Of a DNA stretch of 6,724 nucleotides, positions 1 to 6,318 are shown in pieces. Position 1 is the first letter of the stretch. Every line of letters starts with the position of its first letter. Below the pieces are notes generated by a model that made no database searches, was not told the origin of the DNA, and saw nothing but the letters and a program-made list of their open reading frames with translations. The DNA comes from CAZXEU01 sp964639665 (GTDB lineage Bacteria; Bacteroidota; Rhodothermia; Rhodothermales; Bin80), in contig CAZXEU010000187.1 in NCBI GenBank assembly GCA_964639665.1, positions 1-6,724 on the forward strand, in the 5' to 3' direction. Made by a program: the position numbers and the translations under genes.

Positions 1-1371
1 GAACAGGTTGCGCGGGGCGCGGCGACAGCAAGCCGGGCCTTCCGCCGCTGGCGTACGGTGCCGGCGCCCGTGCGGGGAGAGCTCGTCCGGCGCTATGCCG
101 ACGTGCTGCGCCAGAGCAAGGCCGCCCTGGGACGCCTGGTCACCCTGGAAGTGGGCAAGATTCAGGCGGAAGCGGAGGGCGAAGTGCAGGAGATGGTGGA
201 CATCTGTGACTTTGCCACAGGACTCAGCCGCCAGCTGTACGGCCTGACGATTCAGAGCGAGCGGCCGCGCCATCGGTTGATGGAACAGTGGCATCCGCTC
301 GGGCCGGTGGGCGTGATTTCCGCGTTCAACTTCCCGGTGGCGGTCTGGAGCTGGAATGCGGCCCTGGCGCTGGTCTGCGGCGACCCGGTAGTGTGGAAAC
401 CCTCCGAAAAGGCGCCGCTGTGCGCCATGGCCTGCCACGCGCTGCTGCAGGGCGTCATTCGGGACATGCCTGAGGCGCCGGACGGCCTGAGCGTCGTCGT
501 GCCAGGCGGGCGCAGCACAGGAGAGGCGCTGGTCAGCTCGCCGGAGCTGCCGCTGGTATCCGCCACGGGGTCGGTTCCCATGGGACGGGCCGTCGCGCAG
601 CAGGTCGCGGCAAGGCTGGGGCGCTGCCTTCTGGAGCTGGGCGGCAACAACGGCCTTGTGGTAGCGCCCAGCGCGGACCTGGATCTGGCGCTCAAGGCCA
701 TCACCTTTGCGGCCGTCGGCACGGCGGGCCAGCGCTGCACCACGCTCCGGAGGCTCATCGTGCATCGCTCCATAAAGGCACCCCTCCTTGAGCGCATCCG
801 GCGCGCCTACGCAAGCATCGAGATTGGCGATCCGCGGCGCGAGGGAGTCCTTGTGGGGCCGCTTATCGACGAGGAGGCGGTGGCGGCCATGCAGGCAGCG
901 CTCGAAAGGGCGCGCGCGGAAGGCGGAGCGGTGTTCGGGGGCGAGCGCATAACCCGTGGCGTGCCCGGCGGTGCCTATGTTCGCCCCGCCATCGTGGAGA
1001 TCGCTCCTGCGGCGCCGGTAGTGCGCACCGAGACCTTCGCGCCCATACTCTACGTGATGGAATACGAGGATTTCGAGCAGGCTGTCGCGCTGCACAACGA
1101 TGTGCCGCAGGGCCTTTCGAGCGCCATCTTTACGGGTGACGTTCGGGAGGCGGAGCAGTTCTGCGGACCTGCAGGCAGCGACTGCGGCATCGCCAATGTC
1201 AACATCGGAACCAGCGGCGCGGAGATCGGCGGGGCCTTCGGAGGAGAGAAGGAAACCGGCGGTGGCCGGGAAAGCGGATCCGATGCCTGGAAAAACTACA
1301 TGCGGCGGGCCACCAACACCGTCAATTACGGCAATCGCCTGCCTCTGGCCCAGGGCATACAATTTGAATAA
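1..1371 (+). CDS. ALDH7-family aldehyde dehydrogenase (2-aminoadipate semialdehyde dehydrogenase-like), 5' truncated by window edge
   Basis: NAD(P)-dependent aldehyde dehydrogenase; the family oxidises 2-aminoadipate semialdehyde (in equilibrium with piperideine-6-carboxylate) to 2-aminoadipate in lysine breakdown. The frame is open from base 1, so the true start lies upstream; 456 residues are present and about 55 are missing compared with ~510-residue ALDH7 proteins. Fragment numbering: AFNFPVAVW with oxyanion-hole N110, WKPSEK with K133, nucleotide-fold GSVPMG at 190-195, general base E212 in LELGGNN, and nucleophile C246 in GTAGQRCTT. The E-to-C spacing of 34 is the usual one. The C-terminal block GGAFGGEK, GGGRESGSDAWK and LPLAQGIQFE is an ALDH7 signature. 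E64 (in GEVQE) and R245 align with residues that I recall hold the aminoadipate head group in human ALDH7A1 (E121, R301), which supports the substrate call. The aminotransferase follows after 7 nt. Family assignment is very secure; exact substrate is inferred. Confidence 0.95.
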   Translation, partial: EQVARGAATASRAFRRWRTVPAPVRGELVRRYADVLRQSKAALGRLVTLEVGKIQAEAEGEVQEMVDICDFATGLSRQLYGLTIQSERPRHRLMEQWHPLGPVGVISAFNFPVAVWSWNAALALVCGDPVVWKPSEKAPLCAMACHALLQGVIRDMPEAPDGLSVVVPGGRSTGEALVSSPELPLVSATGSVPMGRAVAQQVAARLGRCLLELGGNNGLVVAPSADLDLALKAITFAAVGTAGQRCTTLRRLIVHRSIKAPLLERIRRAYASIEIGDPRREGVLVGPLIDEEAVAAMQAALERARAEGGAVFGGERITRGVPGGAYVRPAIVEIAPAAPVVRTETFAPILYVMEYEDFEQAVALHNDVPQGLSSAIFTGDVREAEQFCGPAGSDCGIANVNIGTSGAEIGGAFGGEKETGGGRESGSDAWKNYMRRATNTVNYGNRLPLAQGIQFE

Positions 1372-1378
1372 GAGCGGC

Positions 1379-2563
1379 ATGGCACGTTCGCTTTCGACCC
1401 ACCTGGCCCGTCGCGTGCTGGATGTCCCGCCGAGCGGGATCCGGCGCTTCTTCGAGATCGCCGCCACCATGGACGAGGTCATCTCGCTCGGCATTGGCGA
1501 GCCGGATTTTGTGACGCCGCAGCCCATCATAGATGCCGCAGTCGCGTCGCTGCGCGCCGGCAAGACGGGCTACACGTCCAATGCCGGGCTTGCCGAGCTG
1601 CGCCAGCGCATCGCTTCCGGGCTTGCCCGCATGTATGGTGTCGGCTACGACCCGGACCAGGTCCTTGTCACGGTCGGGGTAAGCGAGGCGCTGCAGCTAG
1701 CCATGCTGGCGCTTCTGGAGCCGGGCGACGAAATCCTGATTCCCGAGCCGTGCTTTGTCTCGTACGGACCGGCAGCCGTCTTTGCGGGCGGCCGCGTCGT
1801 TTACGTCCCGACGTCGGCCTCGCGCAGCTTCGAGGTGACGGCCGACGACATAGCGCGGCGCATCACGCCGCGCTCGAAGATGCTCTTTCTGTCGTATCCG
1901 AGCAATCCGACGGGTGCCGTGATGCGGAAAGAGACCATGGAGGAGATCGCTGAGCTGGCTGTGCGCCATGACCTGGTGGTGCTCTCGGATGAAATCTACG
2001 ACCGCCTCACCTATGGGGAAACGCACGCAAGGGGGCATGTGTGCGTCTCGGCCGTCGGTGCGCTCAAGGAGAGAGCCGTGCTGCTGGGAGGCTTTTCCAA
2101 GGCACACGCGATGACCGGATGGCGCATTGGCTATGCCTGCGCGCCGCCGGACATTTACGGCGCCATGTACAAGGTCCACCAGTACATGGTAATGAGCGCG
2201 CCGACCATGTCCCAGTACGGGGCGATCGCGGCCCTGGACGAGTGCGACGCCGACGTCGAGCGCATGCGGCTGGCCTACGACAGGCGAAGGCGCACCATCG
2301 TGGACGGGCTGCGGCAGGCGGGCCTGCCGACCTTCGAGCCCGAGGGCGCCTTTTACTGCTTTCCCGATATCCGCAGTACGGGACTGTCCTCTGAGGCGTT
2401 TGCGCAAGAGCTCCTGGAAGAGGAGCACGTGGCCGTAGTGCCCGGCGATGCGTTCGGCCCGAGCGGTGCGGGCCACGTGCGATGCTCGTATGCCACCTCG
2501 CTCGGTGAAATCGAGGAGGCGGTGCGGCGCATTGCGCGCTTCGTCCGGCGAAGACAGCCGTGA
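1379..2563 (+). CDS. PLP-dependent aminotransferase, class I/II (AspC/aromatic aminotransferase-like)
   Basis: Fold-type I aminotransferase of 394 residues, the usual length, transferring an amino group between an amino acid and a 2-oxo acid in the cytosol. Visible family marks: LGIGEPDF near residue 40; SNPTG with N176; LSDEIYDR with D204 (binds the PLP pyridine nitrogen) and Y207; GGFSKAHAMTGWRIGY with Schiff-base lysine K241; and HVRCSYA with carboxylate-binding R368. The sequence resembles the COG0436 branch of broad-specificity aminotransferases, including archaeal ones that start with a similar PSxIRxxFxxA motif. I chose the ATG at 1379 because this N-terminus begins where the family begins; the frame stays open upstream but there overlaps the aldehyde dehydrogenase. 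Only a weak AAGAG precedes the start. It lies 7 nt after ALDH7 and its TGA overlaps the next start (GTGA). With ALDH7 next door it could act on 2-aminoadipate or lysine, but substrate is not readable from sequence. Confidence 0.95.
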   Translation: MARSLSTHLARRVLDVPPSGIRRFFEIAATMDEVISLGIGEPDFVTPQPIIDAAVASLRAGKTGYTSNAGLAELRQRIASGLARMYGVGYDPDQVLVTVGVSEALQLAMLALLEPGDEILIPEPCFVSYGPAAVFAGGRVVYVPTSASRSFEVTADDIARRITPRSKMLFLSYPSNPTGAVMRKETMEEIAELAVRHDLVVLSDEIYDRLTYGETHARGHVCVSAVGALKERAVLLGGFSKAHAMTGWRIGYACAPPDIYGAMYKVHQYMVMSAPTMSQYGAIAALDECDADVERMRLAYDRRRRTIVDGLRQAGLPTFEPEGAFYCFPDIRSTGLSSEAFAQELLEEEHVAVVPGDAFGPSGAGHVRCSYATSLGEIEEAVRRIARFVRRRQP

Positions 2564-2904
2564 AATTCCTATTCACTTGTGCCCTGGCGCTGGCGCTGCA
2601 CCTGACGCTTGGCTGGGCGTGGACCTGGGTGGCGGCCCTGGCCGGCGGATACTGGAAGGGCCGTGGAGGATGGCTGATGGCGGGGGCGGCGGTAGGCGCG
2701 ATCTGGCTGGCGCTCGTTCTGTACACGATGGCCGTGGCACCGGATGCCACGACGCGGCTGCTCGGCATTCTTGGCGGCATCATGGGCGGCCTGCCGGGCA
2801 TAGTGGCGGCGATTGCTACCGTACTCATCGGGGCGCTCGTCGGAACTGTGGGCGGGGGCCTGGGTTCGCGCCTGCGCCTGTTGGCAGACAGCAGAAGCGC
2901 ATGA
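2560..2904 (+). CDS. small hydrophobic membrane protein of unknown function
   Basis: I do not recognise this 114-residue protein. It starts with GTG overlapping the aminotransferase stop (GTGA), and its TGA overlaps the prfB start (ATGA), so position and frame strongly support a real, translationally coupled gene. Three hydrophobic stretches are visible: about residues 3-30 (Trp-rich, GWAWTWVAALAGGYW), 38-60, and 67-102. The last is glycine-rich, with repeated small-residue spacing (GILGGIMGGLPG, GALVGTVGGGLG) of the kind that packs transmembrane helices. Basic residues sit in the first loop (K33, R35), just before the third stretch (R66) and in the tail (R104, R106, R112). There is no signal-peptidase site, no cysteine pair and no catalytic motif. 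The first segment could alternatively be an uncleaved signal anchor. Base composition resembles its neighbours, so nothing suggests transfer. Confidence 0.8.
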   Translation: MKFLFTCALALALHLTLGWAWTWVAALAGGYWKGRGGWLMAGAAVGAIWLALVLYTMAVAPDATTRLLGILGGIMGGLPGIVAAIATVLIGALVGTVGGGLGSRLRLLADSRSA

Positions 2905-4011
2905 CGAAGGACGAGATCTTGCAGCTTTTGGAGCGCGTTCGTGCGCTCGGAGGCTACCTTTGACCTTTCGGGTCGAACGTCGCGCATAGGCGAGCTTGAA
3001 AAGGAGCGGCCGAAGCCGGGCTACTGGGACGATTCGGCCCGGGCGCAGCGCATCGAGAAGGAGATCGCGGGCGAGGAGGCGTGGGTGGCGGACTACGCCC
3101 GGCTGGAGCGCCTTGCCGAGGACGTGGAAACCCTCCTGGAGCTGGCCGAAGAGGAGGAAGAAGATCTGGAGGCGGAGATTCAGGCGGAGTCTCGGCGCCT
3201 GCTCGGTGGCACGGAGCAGTTGGAGCTGCGCAGCATGCTCTCCGGCGAGGATGACCATCGCAATGCCATCCTTACCATCAACCCCGGAGCCGGCGGCACG
3301 GAAAGCCAGGACTGGGCGGAAATGCTGCTGAGGATGTACTCGCGGTGGGCCTCGCGCCAGGGCTTTGAAATCGCGCTGCTGGGCTACCAGGAAGGAGACG
3401 TGGCCGGCATCAAGAGCGCTTCGCTGGAAGTGGCGGGCAGGTATGCCTACGGCCATTTGCGCCCCGAATCGGGCGTGCACCGCCTGGTGCGCATCTCGCC
3501 CTTCGATGCGGGCGGGCGCCGCCACACGAGCTTTGCCAGCGTATTTGTCTACCCCGAGGTGGACGACACCATCCAGATCGAGCTGCGGAGCGCAGACATC
3601 GAGCTGCAGACCTTCCGTTCCGGAGGAAAGGGCGGCCAGAACGTCAACAAGCTGGATACGGGCGTGCGCCTCGTCTGGACCGGCGCGCTTTCCAACGGCG
3701 AGCGTCAGCGCGTGGCGGCCGAGTGCACCGAGGAGCGCAGCCAGCTGCAGAACAGGGAGCGGGCCATGAACATGCTGAAGGGCCGCATCTACCAGCTGGA
3801 ACGGGACCTGCAGGAAGCGGAAAAAAGCCGCAGGGAGGCCCAGAAAAAGAAGATCGAGTGGGGAAGCCAGATCCGCTCCTACGTCTTTCAGCCCTACACG
3901 ATGGTCAACGACCACCGCACGGAGCTGAAGAAGACCAACGTCCAGGCCGTCATGGACGGGGAGCTGGATCCGTTCATCAAGGCCTATTTGCTGAGCAGCG
4001 CAAACCGGTAG
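2901..4011 (+). CDS. prfB: peptide chain release factor 2 (RF2), expressed by +1 programmed frameshift
   Basis: RF2 recognises UGA and UAA in the ribosomal A site and triggers peptide release. The gene is in two frames: 2901-2960 encodes MTKDEILQLLERVRALGGYL, then an in-frame TGA at 2961-2963; reading slips +1 and continues from GAC at 2962 to TAG at 4011. The product is 369 residues (E. coli RF2: 365). After the slip come the N-terminal coiled region with PGYWDD, an acidic helix near residues 80-100, then NPGAGGTESQDWAEMLLRMY. The SPF stop-codon recognition motif is at 199-201 and GGQ, which reaches the peptidyl-transferase centre, at 244-246, with the same 45-residue spacing as E. coli. SPF rather than PxT makes this RF2, not RF1. 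The ATG overlaps the preceding stop (ATGA). The region after GGQ is about 7 residues longer than in E. coli. The frameshift is genuine recoding, not a sequencing error. Confidence 0.97.
2949..2964 (+). promoter_or_regulatory. prfB programmed +1 frameshift site (GGAGG ... CTT TGA C)
   Basis: The internal Shine-Dalgarno-like GGAGG (2949-2953) sits 4 nt before the slippery CTT (2958-2960), which is followed by the UGA stop (2961-2963) and C (2964), the weak-terminator context. This is the arrangement known from E. coli prfB (AGGGGG, 3-nt spacer, CUU UGA C). When RF2 is scarce, the paused ribosome with peptidyl-tRNA-Leu slips from CUU to UUU and continues in frame with GAC. When RF2 is plentiful, it terminates after 20 residues. 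The result is autoregulation of RF2 level. Confidence 0.95.
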
Positions 4012-4016
4012 CAGCC

Positions 4017-5630
4017 ATGGCTAAGCGCTTCGAAGTGGATTTTCTGGTGATAGGCAGCGGCGTGGCGGGTCTCTGGTACGCCCTCCAGGTGGCCGCGCAC
4101 GGCACAGTGGCCATCATCACCAAGAAGGAGCAGGCGGAATCGAACACGAACTATGCCCAGGGAGGTATCGCAAGCGTCTGGAGCAAGTCGGACAGCGCGG
4201 CCAGTCACGTGGCTGACACGATAAAGGCCGGCGCCGGCCTCTGCGACCGGTCCGTGGTGGAGCTGGTGGTGCGGGAAGGCCCGGCGCGCGTGCGGGATCT
4301 CATAGCCCTTGGGGCCTCGTTTACGCACAACGGTGGCGAACTGCACCTGGGCCGCGAAGGCGGCCATTCCACGCCCCGGATCATACACGCGCGCGACGCC
4401 ACGGGCCAGGAAGTCGAACGGGCGCTGCTGTCGGCCGTGGCCCGCCACGACAACATCTCGGTATTTGAATATCACTACGCGCTGGATCTGATCACGGAGC
4501 ACCACCTGGGCCAGTTCGTGACGCGGCTCAGGCCCGATGTCCGCTGCTATGGCGCCTACGTGTACAACGAGCGCGAGGACCGGGTGGACACGTTTCTGGC
4601 CCGGACCACGATGCTGGCCACGGGCGGCTCCGGCGCCGTGTACCTGCACACGACCAATCCGCCGATCGCCACCGGGGACGGCGTGGCCATGGCGTACAGG
4701 GCCAAGGCACGCATTGCCAACATGGAGTTTGTGCAGTTTCATCCGACGGCGCTGTATCCGGGCGTGGCGCCGGAGGCGGTCGCCGAGCGCGGCATGTTCC
4801 TGATTTCGGAAGCGCTCCGGGGCCACGGCGGCCGGCTTTTCAACCAGGGAGGCGAGCGGTTCATGCCGGACTACGACGCGGATGCCGAGCTTGCGCCTCG
4901 CGACATCGTGGCGCGCGCCATCGACGAGCAGCTGAAGCAGCGCGGCGAGTCCTACGTGCTCCTGGACGTATCCCATCTGCCGGCGGCCGAAACGCGCCAG
5001 GCTTTTCCGCACATCTACCGCCGGTGCCGCGCCTGGGGCGTGGATATAACCGCAAAGCCCATACCCGTGGTGCCGTCGGCGCACTACCAGTGCGGGGGCG
5101 TGCTGACGGACGCGCAGGCACGCACCAGCATAGAAGGCCTCTTTGCTGCGGGCGAGGTGGCCTGTACGGGGCTGCACGGCGCCAACCGCCTGGCGAGCAA
5201 CTCGCTTCTCGAGGCGCTGGTCTTCAGCGAGCGCGCGGCGGAGGCGGCAGCGGAGCTGGCGGGCCGCACGGCCTGGAACACGGCCATTCCGGACTGGGAC
5301 AGCTCGGGCACGGAGCGGCCCCAGGAATGGGTGCTGATTTCGCACAACCGCGAGGAGCTGCGCCGGGTGATGTGGGACTACGTGGGCATTGTTCGCTCCA
5401 CGCTGCGCCTGGAGCGCGCCTTCCGCCGCACGCGGCTGCTTTACGAGGAAGTGGAGGACTTCTACGACCGCACGCGGATTTCAAGCGGCCTGTGCGAGGT
5501 GCGCAACATGATAGCCGTGGCCTATCTCATCATTCGCAGTGCGCGCATGCGAAGGGAAAGCCGCGGGCTGCACTACACGGTTGACTATCCCGAAGCCGCG
5601 GATTCGGAGCGGCGCCCAACGTTTGTCTGA
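4017..5630 (+). CDS. nadB: L-aspartate oxidase
   Basis: FAD enzyme of the succinate dehydrogenase/fumarate reductase flavoprotein family; it oxidises L-aspartate to iminoaspartate, the substrate of quinolinate synthase NadA, in de novo NAD synthesis. The protein has 537 residues (E. coli 540). Visible are the FAD-binding GSGVAG at 13-18, NYAQGGIASVW at 45-55, REGGHS in the middle, HPTALY with H242, ELAPRDIVARAID with catalytic R295 (E. coli R290), SAHYQCGG with H356 (E. coli H351), GLHGANRLASNSLLEAL, and the C-terminal helical domain with MWDYVGIVR and RESRGLHYTVDYPE. The active-site set separates it from SdhA/FrdA. The loop after HPTALY is 7 residues longer than in E. coli. The ATG is 5 nt after the prfB stop, with no visible Shine-Dalgarno, so it is probably coupled to prfB. 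The frame is open upstream inside prfB, but those codons do not look like NadB. No nadA or nadC is in view. Confidence 0.97.
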   Translation: MAKRFEVDFLVIGSGVAGLWYALQVAAHGTVAIITKKEQAESNTNYAQGGIASVWSKSDSAASHVADTIKAGAGLCDRSVVELVVREGPARVRDLIALGASFTHNGGELHLGREGGHSTPRIIHARDATGQEVERALLSAVARHDNISVFEYHYALDLITEHHLGQFVTRLRPDVRCYGAYVYNEREDRVDTFLARTTMLATGGSGAVYLHTTNPPIATGDGVAMAYRAKARIANMEFVQFHPTALYPGVAPEAVAERGMFLISEALRGHGGRLFNQGGERFMPDYDADAELAPRDIVARAIDEQLKQRGESYVLLDVSHLPAAETRQAFPHIYRRCRAWGVDITAKPIPVVPSAHYQCGGVLTDAQARTSIEGLFAAGEVACTGLHGANRLASNSLLEALVFSERAAEAAAELAGRTAWNTAIPDWDSSGTERPQEWVLISHNREELRRVMWDYVGIVRSTLRLERAFRRTRLLYEEVEDFYDRTRISSGLCEVRNMIAVAYLIIRSARMRRESRGLHYTVDYPEAADSERRPTFV

Positions 5631-5693
5631 GTCGAAAGAGGAACCTGCAAGACGCTGCATGGTAACCGCTACCTTGTGAGAAATTCGGTTTGC

Positions 5694-5721
5694 GGAAAGC
5701 ACGGCGAAAGCCGTATTTTCC
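5694..5721 (+). other. GAAA-tetraloop hairpin in the nadB 3' region
   Basis: A clear inverted repeat is present: ACGGC (5701-5705), loop GAAA (5706-5709), GCCGT (5710-5714), extended by GGAAA (5694-5698) pairing with TTTCC (5717-5721) across a 2x2 internal loop that can contain one G-U pair. Upstream are two smaller possible stems: TGCA at 5646-5649 with 5656-5659, and GGTA at 5661-5664 with TACC at 5670-5673. GNRA tetraloops are a typical RNA-stabilising feature. It could be the 3' UTR of the nadB transcript or part of a small RNA ending at the terminator just downstream. I match it to no known riboswitch or RNA family. Confidence 0.5.
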
Positions 5722-5734
5722 CAAGCTGAAAGCG

Positions 5735-5763
5735 AAGGGGGGCCCGCAAAGCCGCCCTTTTTT
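5735..5763 (+). terminator. rho-independent terminator after nadB
   Basis: The stem AAGGGGGGC (5735-5743) pairs with GCCGCCCTT (5751-5759), 9 positions with one G-G mismatch; the loop is 7 nt (CCGCAAA) and six T residues follow (5758-5763). It lies about 105 nt past the nadB stop and most likely ends the ALDH7-to-nadB transcript. The T-run in an otherwise GC-rich region supports the call. The run of As on the other arm is too short to call it bidirectional. Confidence 0.75.
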
Positions 5764-5787
5764 GTTAGGCATACTGAGCGTTTTACT

Positions 5788-5822
5788 GCGCCCGTCTCGC
5801 CTTGTCGATGCCGGGCGTTTTT
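5788..5822 (+). terminator. possible second terminator or attenuator hairpin upstream of rimP
   Basis: CGCCCG (5789-5794) can pair with CGGGCG (5812-5817), plus a flanking G-T wobble. The loop is long (17 nt) and TTTTT follows (5818-5822). It ends 22 nt before the rimP ATG. It could be a back-up terminator for the upstream operon, or an attenuator if the rimP-nusA promoter lies before it. The short stem and long loop make it weak. Confidence 0.35.
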
Positions 5823-5823
5823 A

Positions 5824-5838
5824 ACATGGTGAACATGT
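5824..5838. repeat. perfect short palindrome upstream of rimP
   Basis: ACATG-GTGAA-CATGT is a perfect 5-bp inverted repeat with a 5-nt spacer; the same bases contain the direct repeat AACATG (5823-5828 and 5832-5837). It ends 6 nt before the rimP start. It may be an operator half-site pair, a small RNA hairpin over the ribosome-loading region, or chance. GGTGA (5828-5832) in its centre is the only Shine-Dalgarno-like string near the rimP start, though rather far from it. Confidence 0.3.
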
Positions 5839-5844
5839 ACCGGG

Positions 5845-6288
5845 ATGGCCGAAGCCGGCGCGCTTGACAACAGGATCAGAAGCCTCGTCGAGGAGACCAT
5901 CATGGATGGTCCGTGCTACCTGGTAGACCTCGTGGTGCGGGGCAGCGGCCGCTCACCGGCCGTGGACGTCGTCCTCGACAGCGACGAAGGCCCCACTGCG
6001 GCCACGCTGGCTGATATAAGCCGCGAGGTGGGCTTCGCACTCTCCATGGCCGAGCTGGGCCCTGGCTCACTCACCGTTTCCTCGCCCGGACTGGACAGGC
6101 CGCTCAAGCTGCCCCGCCAGTACCGGAAGCATGTCGGGCGAGAGCTCAGGGTATGCACTGCGGCGGATCCGCCCATGTGGCTGGTCGGCACGCTGCAAGC
6201 GGCGGATGCGGACGGCATCGATCTTGAAGGTGCCGGACGCATAGCCTACGCCGACATCGTCTCGGCCAAGGTCAAACTGCCGTGGTGA
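5845..6288 (+). CDS. rimP: ribosome maturation factor RimP
   Basis: RimP binds the 30S subunit and helps late assembly, notably around S12/S19 and the 3' major domain. The protein is 147 residues, normal for the family. The N-terminal alpha/beta domain runs to about residue 85, with VDVVLDSDEGPTAATLADISREVG, and ends in the hallmark SSPGLDRPLK (S79-K88). The C-terminal SH3-like barrel includes RQYRKHVGRELRV and ends with IVSAKVKLPW. I chose the ATG at 5845 because it keeps the whole first helix; the next in-frame ATG (residue 20) would cut it. It heads the rimP-nusA pair, with nusA starting 30 nt after its stop, an order conserved across many bacteria. No strong Shine-Dalgarno is visible. Confidence 0.93.
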   Translation: MAEAGALDNRIRSLVEETIMDGPCYLVDLVVRGSGRSPAVDVVLDSDEGPTAATLADISREVGFALSMAELGPGSLTVSSPGLDRPLKLPRQYRKHVGRELRVCTAADPPMWLVGTLQAADADGIDLEGAGRIAYADIVSAKVKLPW

Positions 6289-6318
6289 CTGCCTGTCCGA
6301 AGCATCCAGACAACCATC

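Noticed and set aside
1100..1378. Upstream extension of the aminotransferase frame into ALDH7
   Set aside because: The extra residues do not resemble any aminotransferase N-terminus and overlap the conserved ALDH7 C-terminal block; the ATG at 1379 gives the normal length.
2961..2963. prfB as a pseudogene broken by TGA
   Set aside because: The stop sits exactly at the known RF2 recoding site with all its elements, and the rest of the gene is intact.
2569..3915. 448-residue open frame on the - strand across the small membrane gene and prfB
   Set aside because: It lies antisense to prfB, whose protein is unmistakable; the translation shows no family motif and is rich in Arg, Ala and His, as GC-rich shadow frames are.
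2941..4011. RF2 starting at GTG 2941 without frameshifting
   Set aside because: It would lose the conserved leader helix (MTKDEILQLLERV), which aligns with RF2 N-termini, and the full recoding signal would be unexplained.
3984..5345. 453-residue open frame on the - strand across nadB
   Set aside because: Antisense to a full-length, motif-complete NadB; no recognisable domain. Long shadow frames are expected at this GC content.
5689..5721. Bacteroidota-type promoter (TTTG at 5689-5692 and a TAnnTTTG-like TATTTTCC at 5714-5721)
   Set aside because: The -7 element matches poorly, and the site coincides with the GAAA-loop hairpin, which explains the bases better.
5746..5756. GCAAAGCC string, recalling the c-di-GMP (GEMM) riboswitch core
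   Set aside because: Only this short string matches; the other conserved riboswitch helices and tetraloop-receptor parts are not present around it, and it belongs to the terminator loop and arm.
5530..5903. - strand open frames across the nadB end, the gap and the rimP start
   Set aside because: They run through the terminator and two real gene ends, show no domain, and their cores are just the complement of the structured gap.
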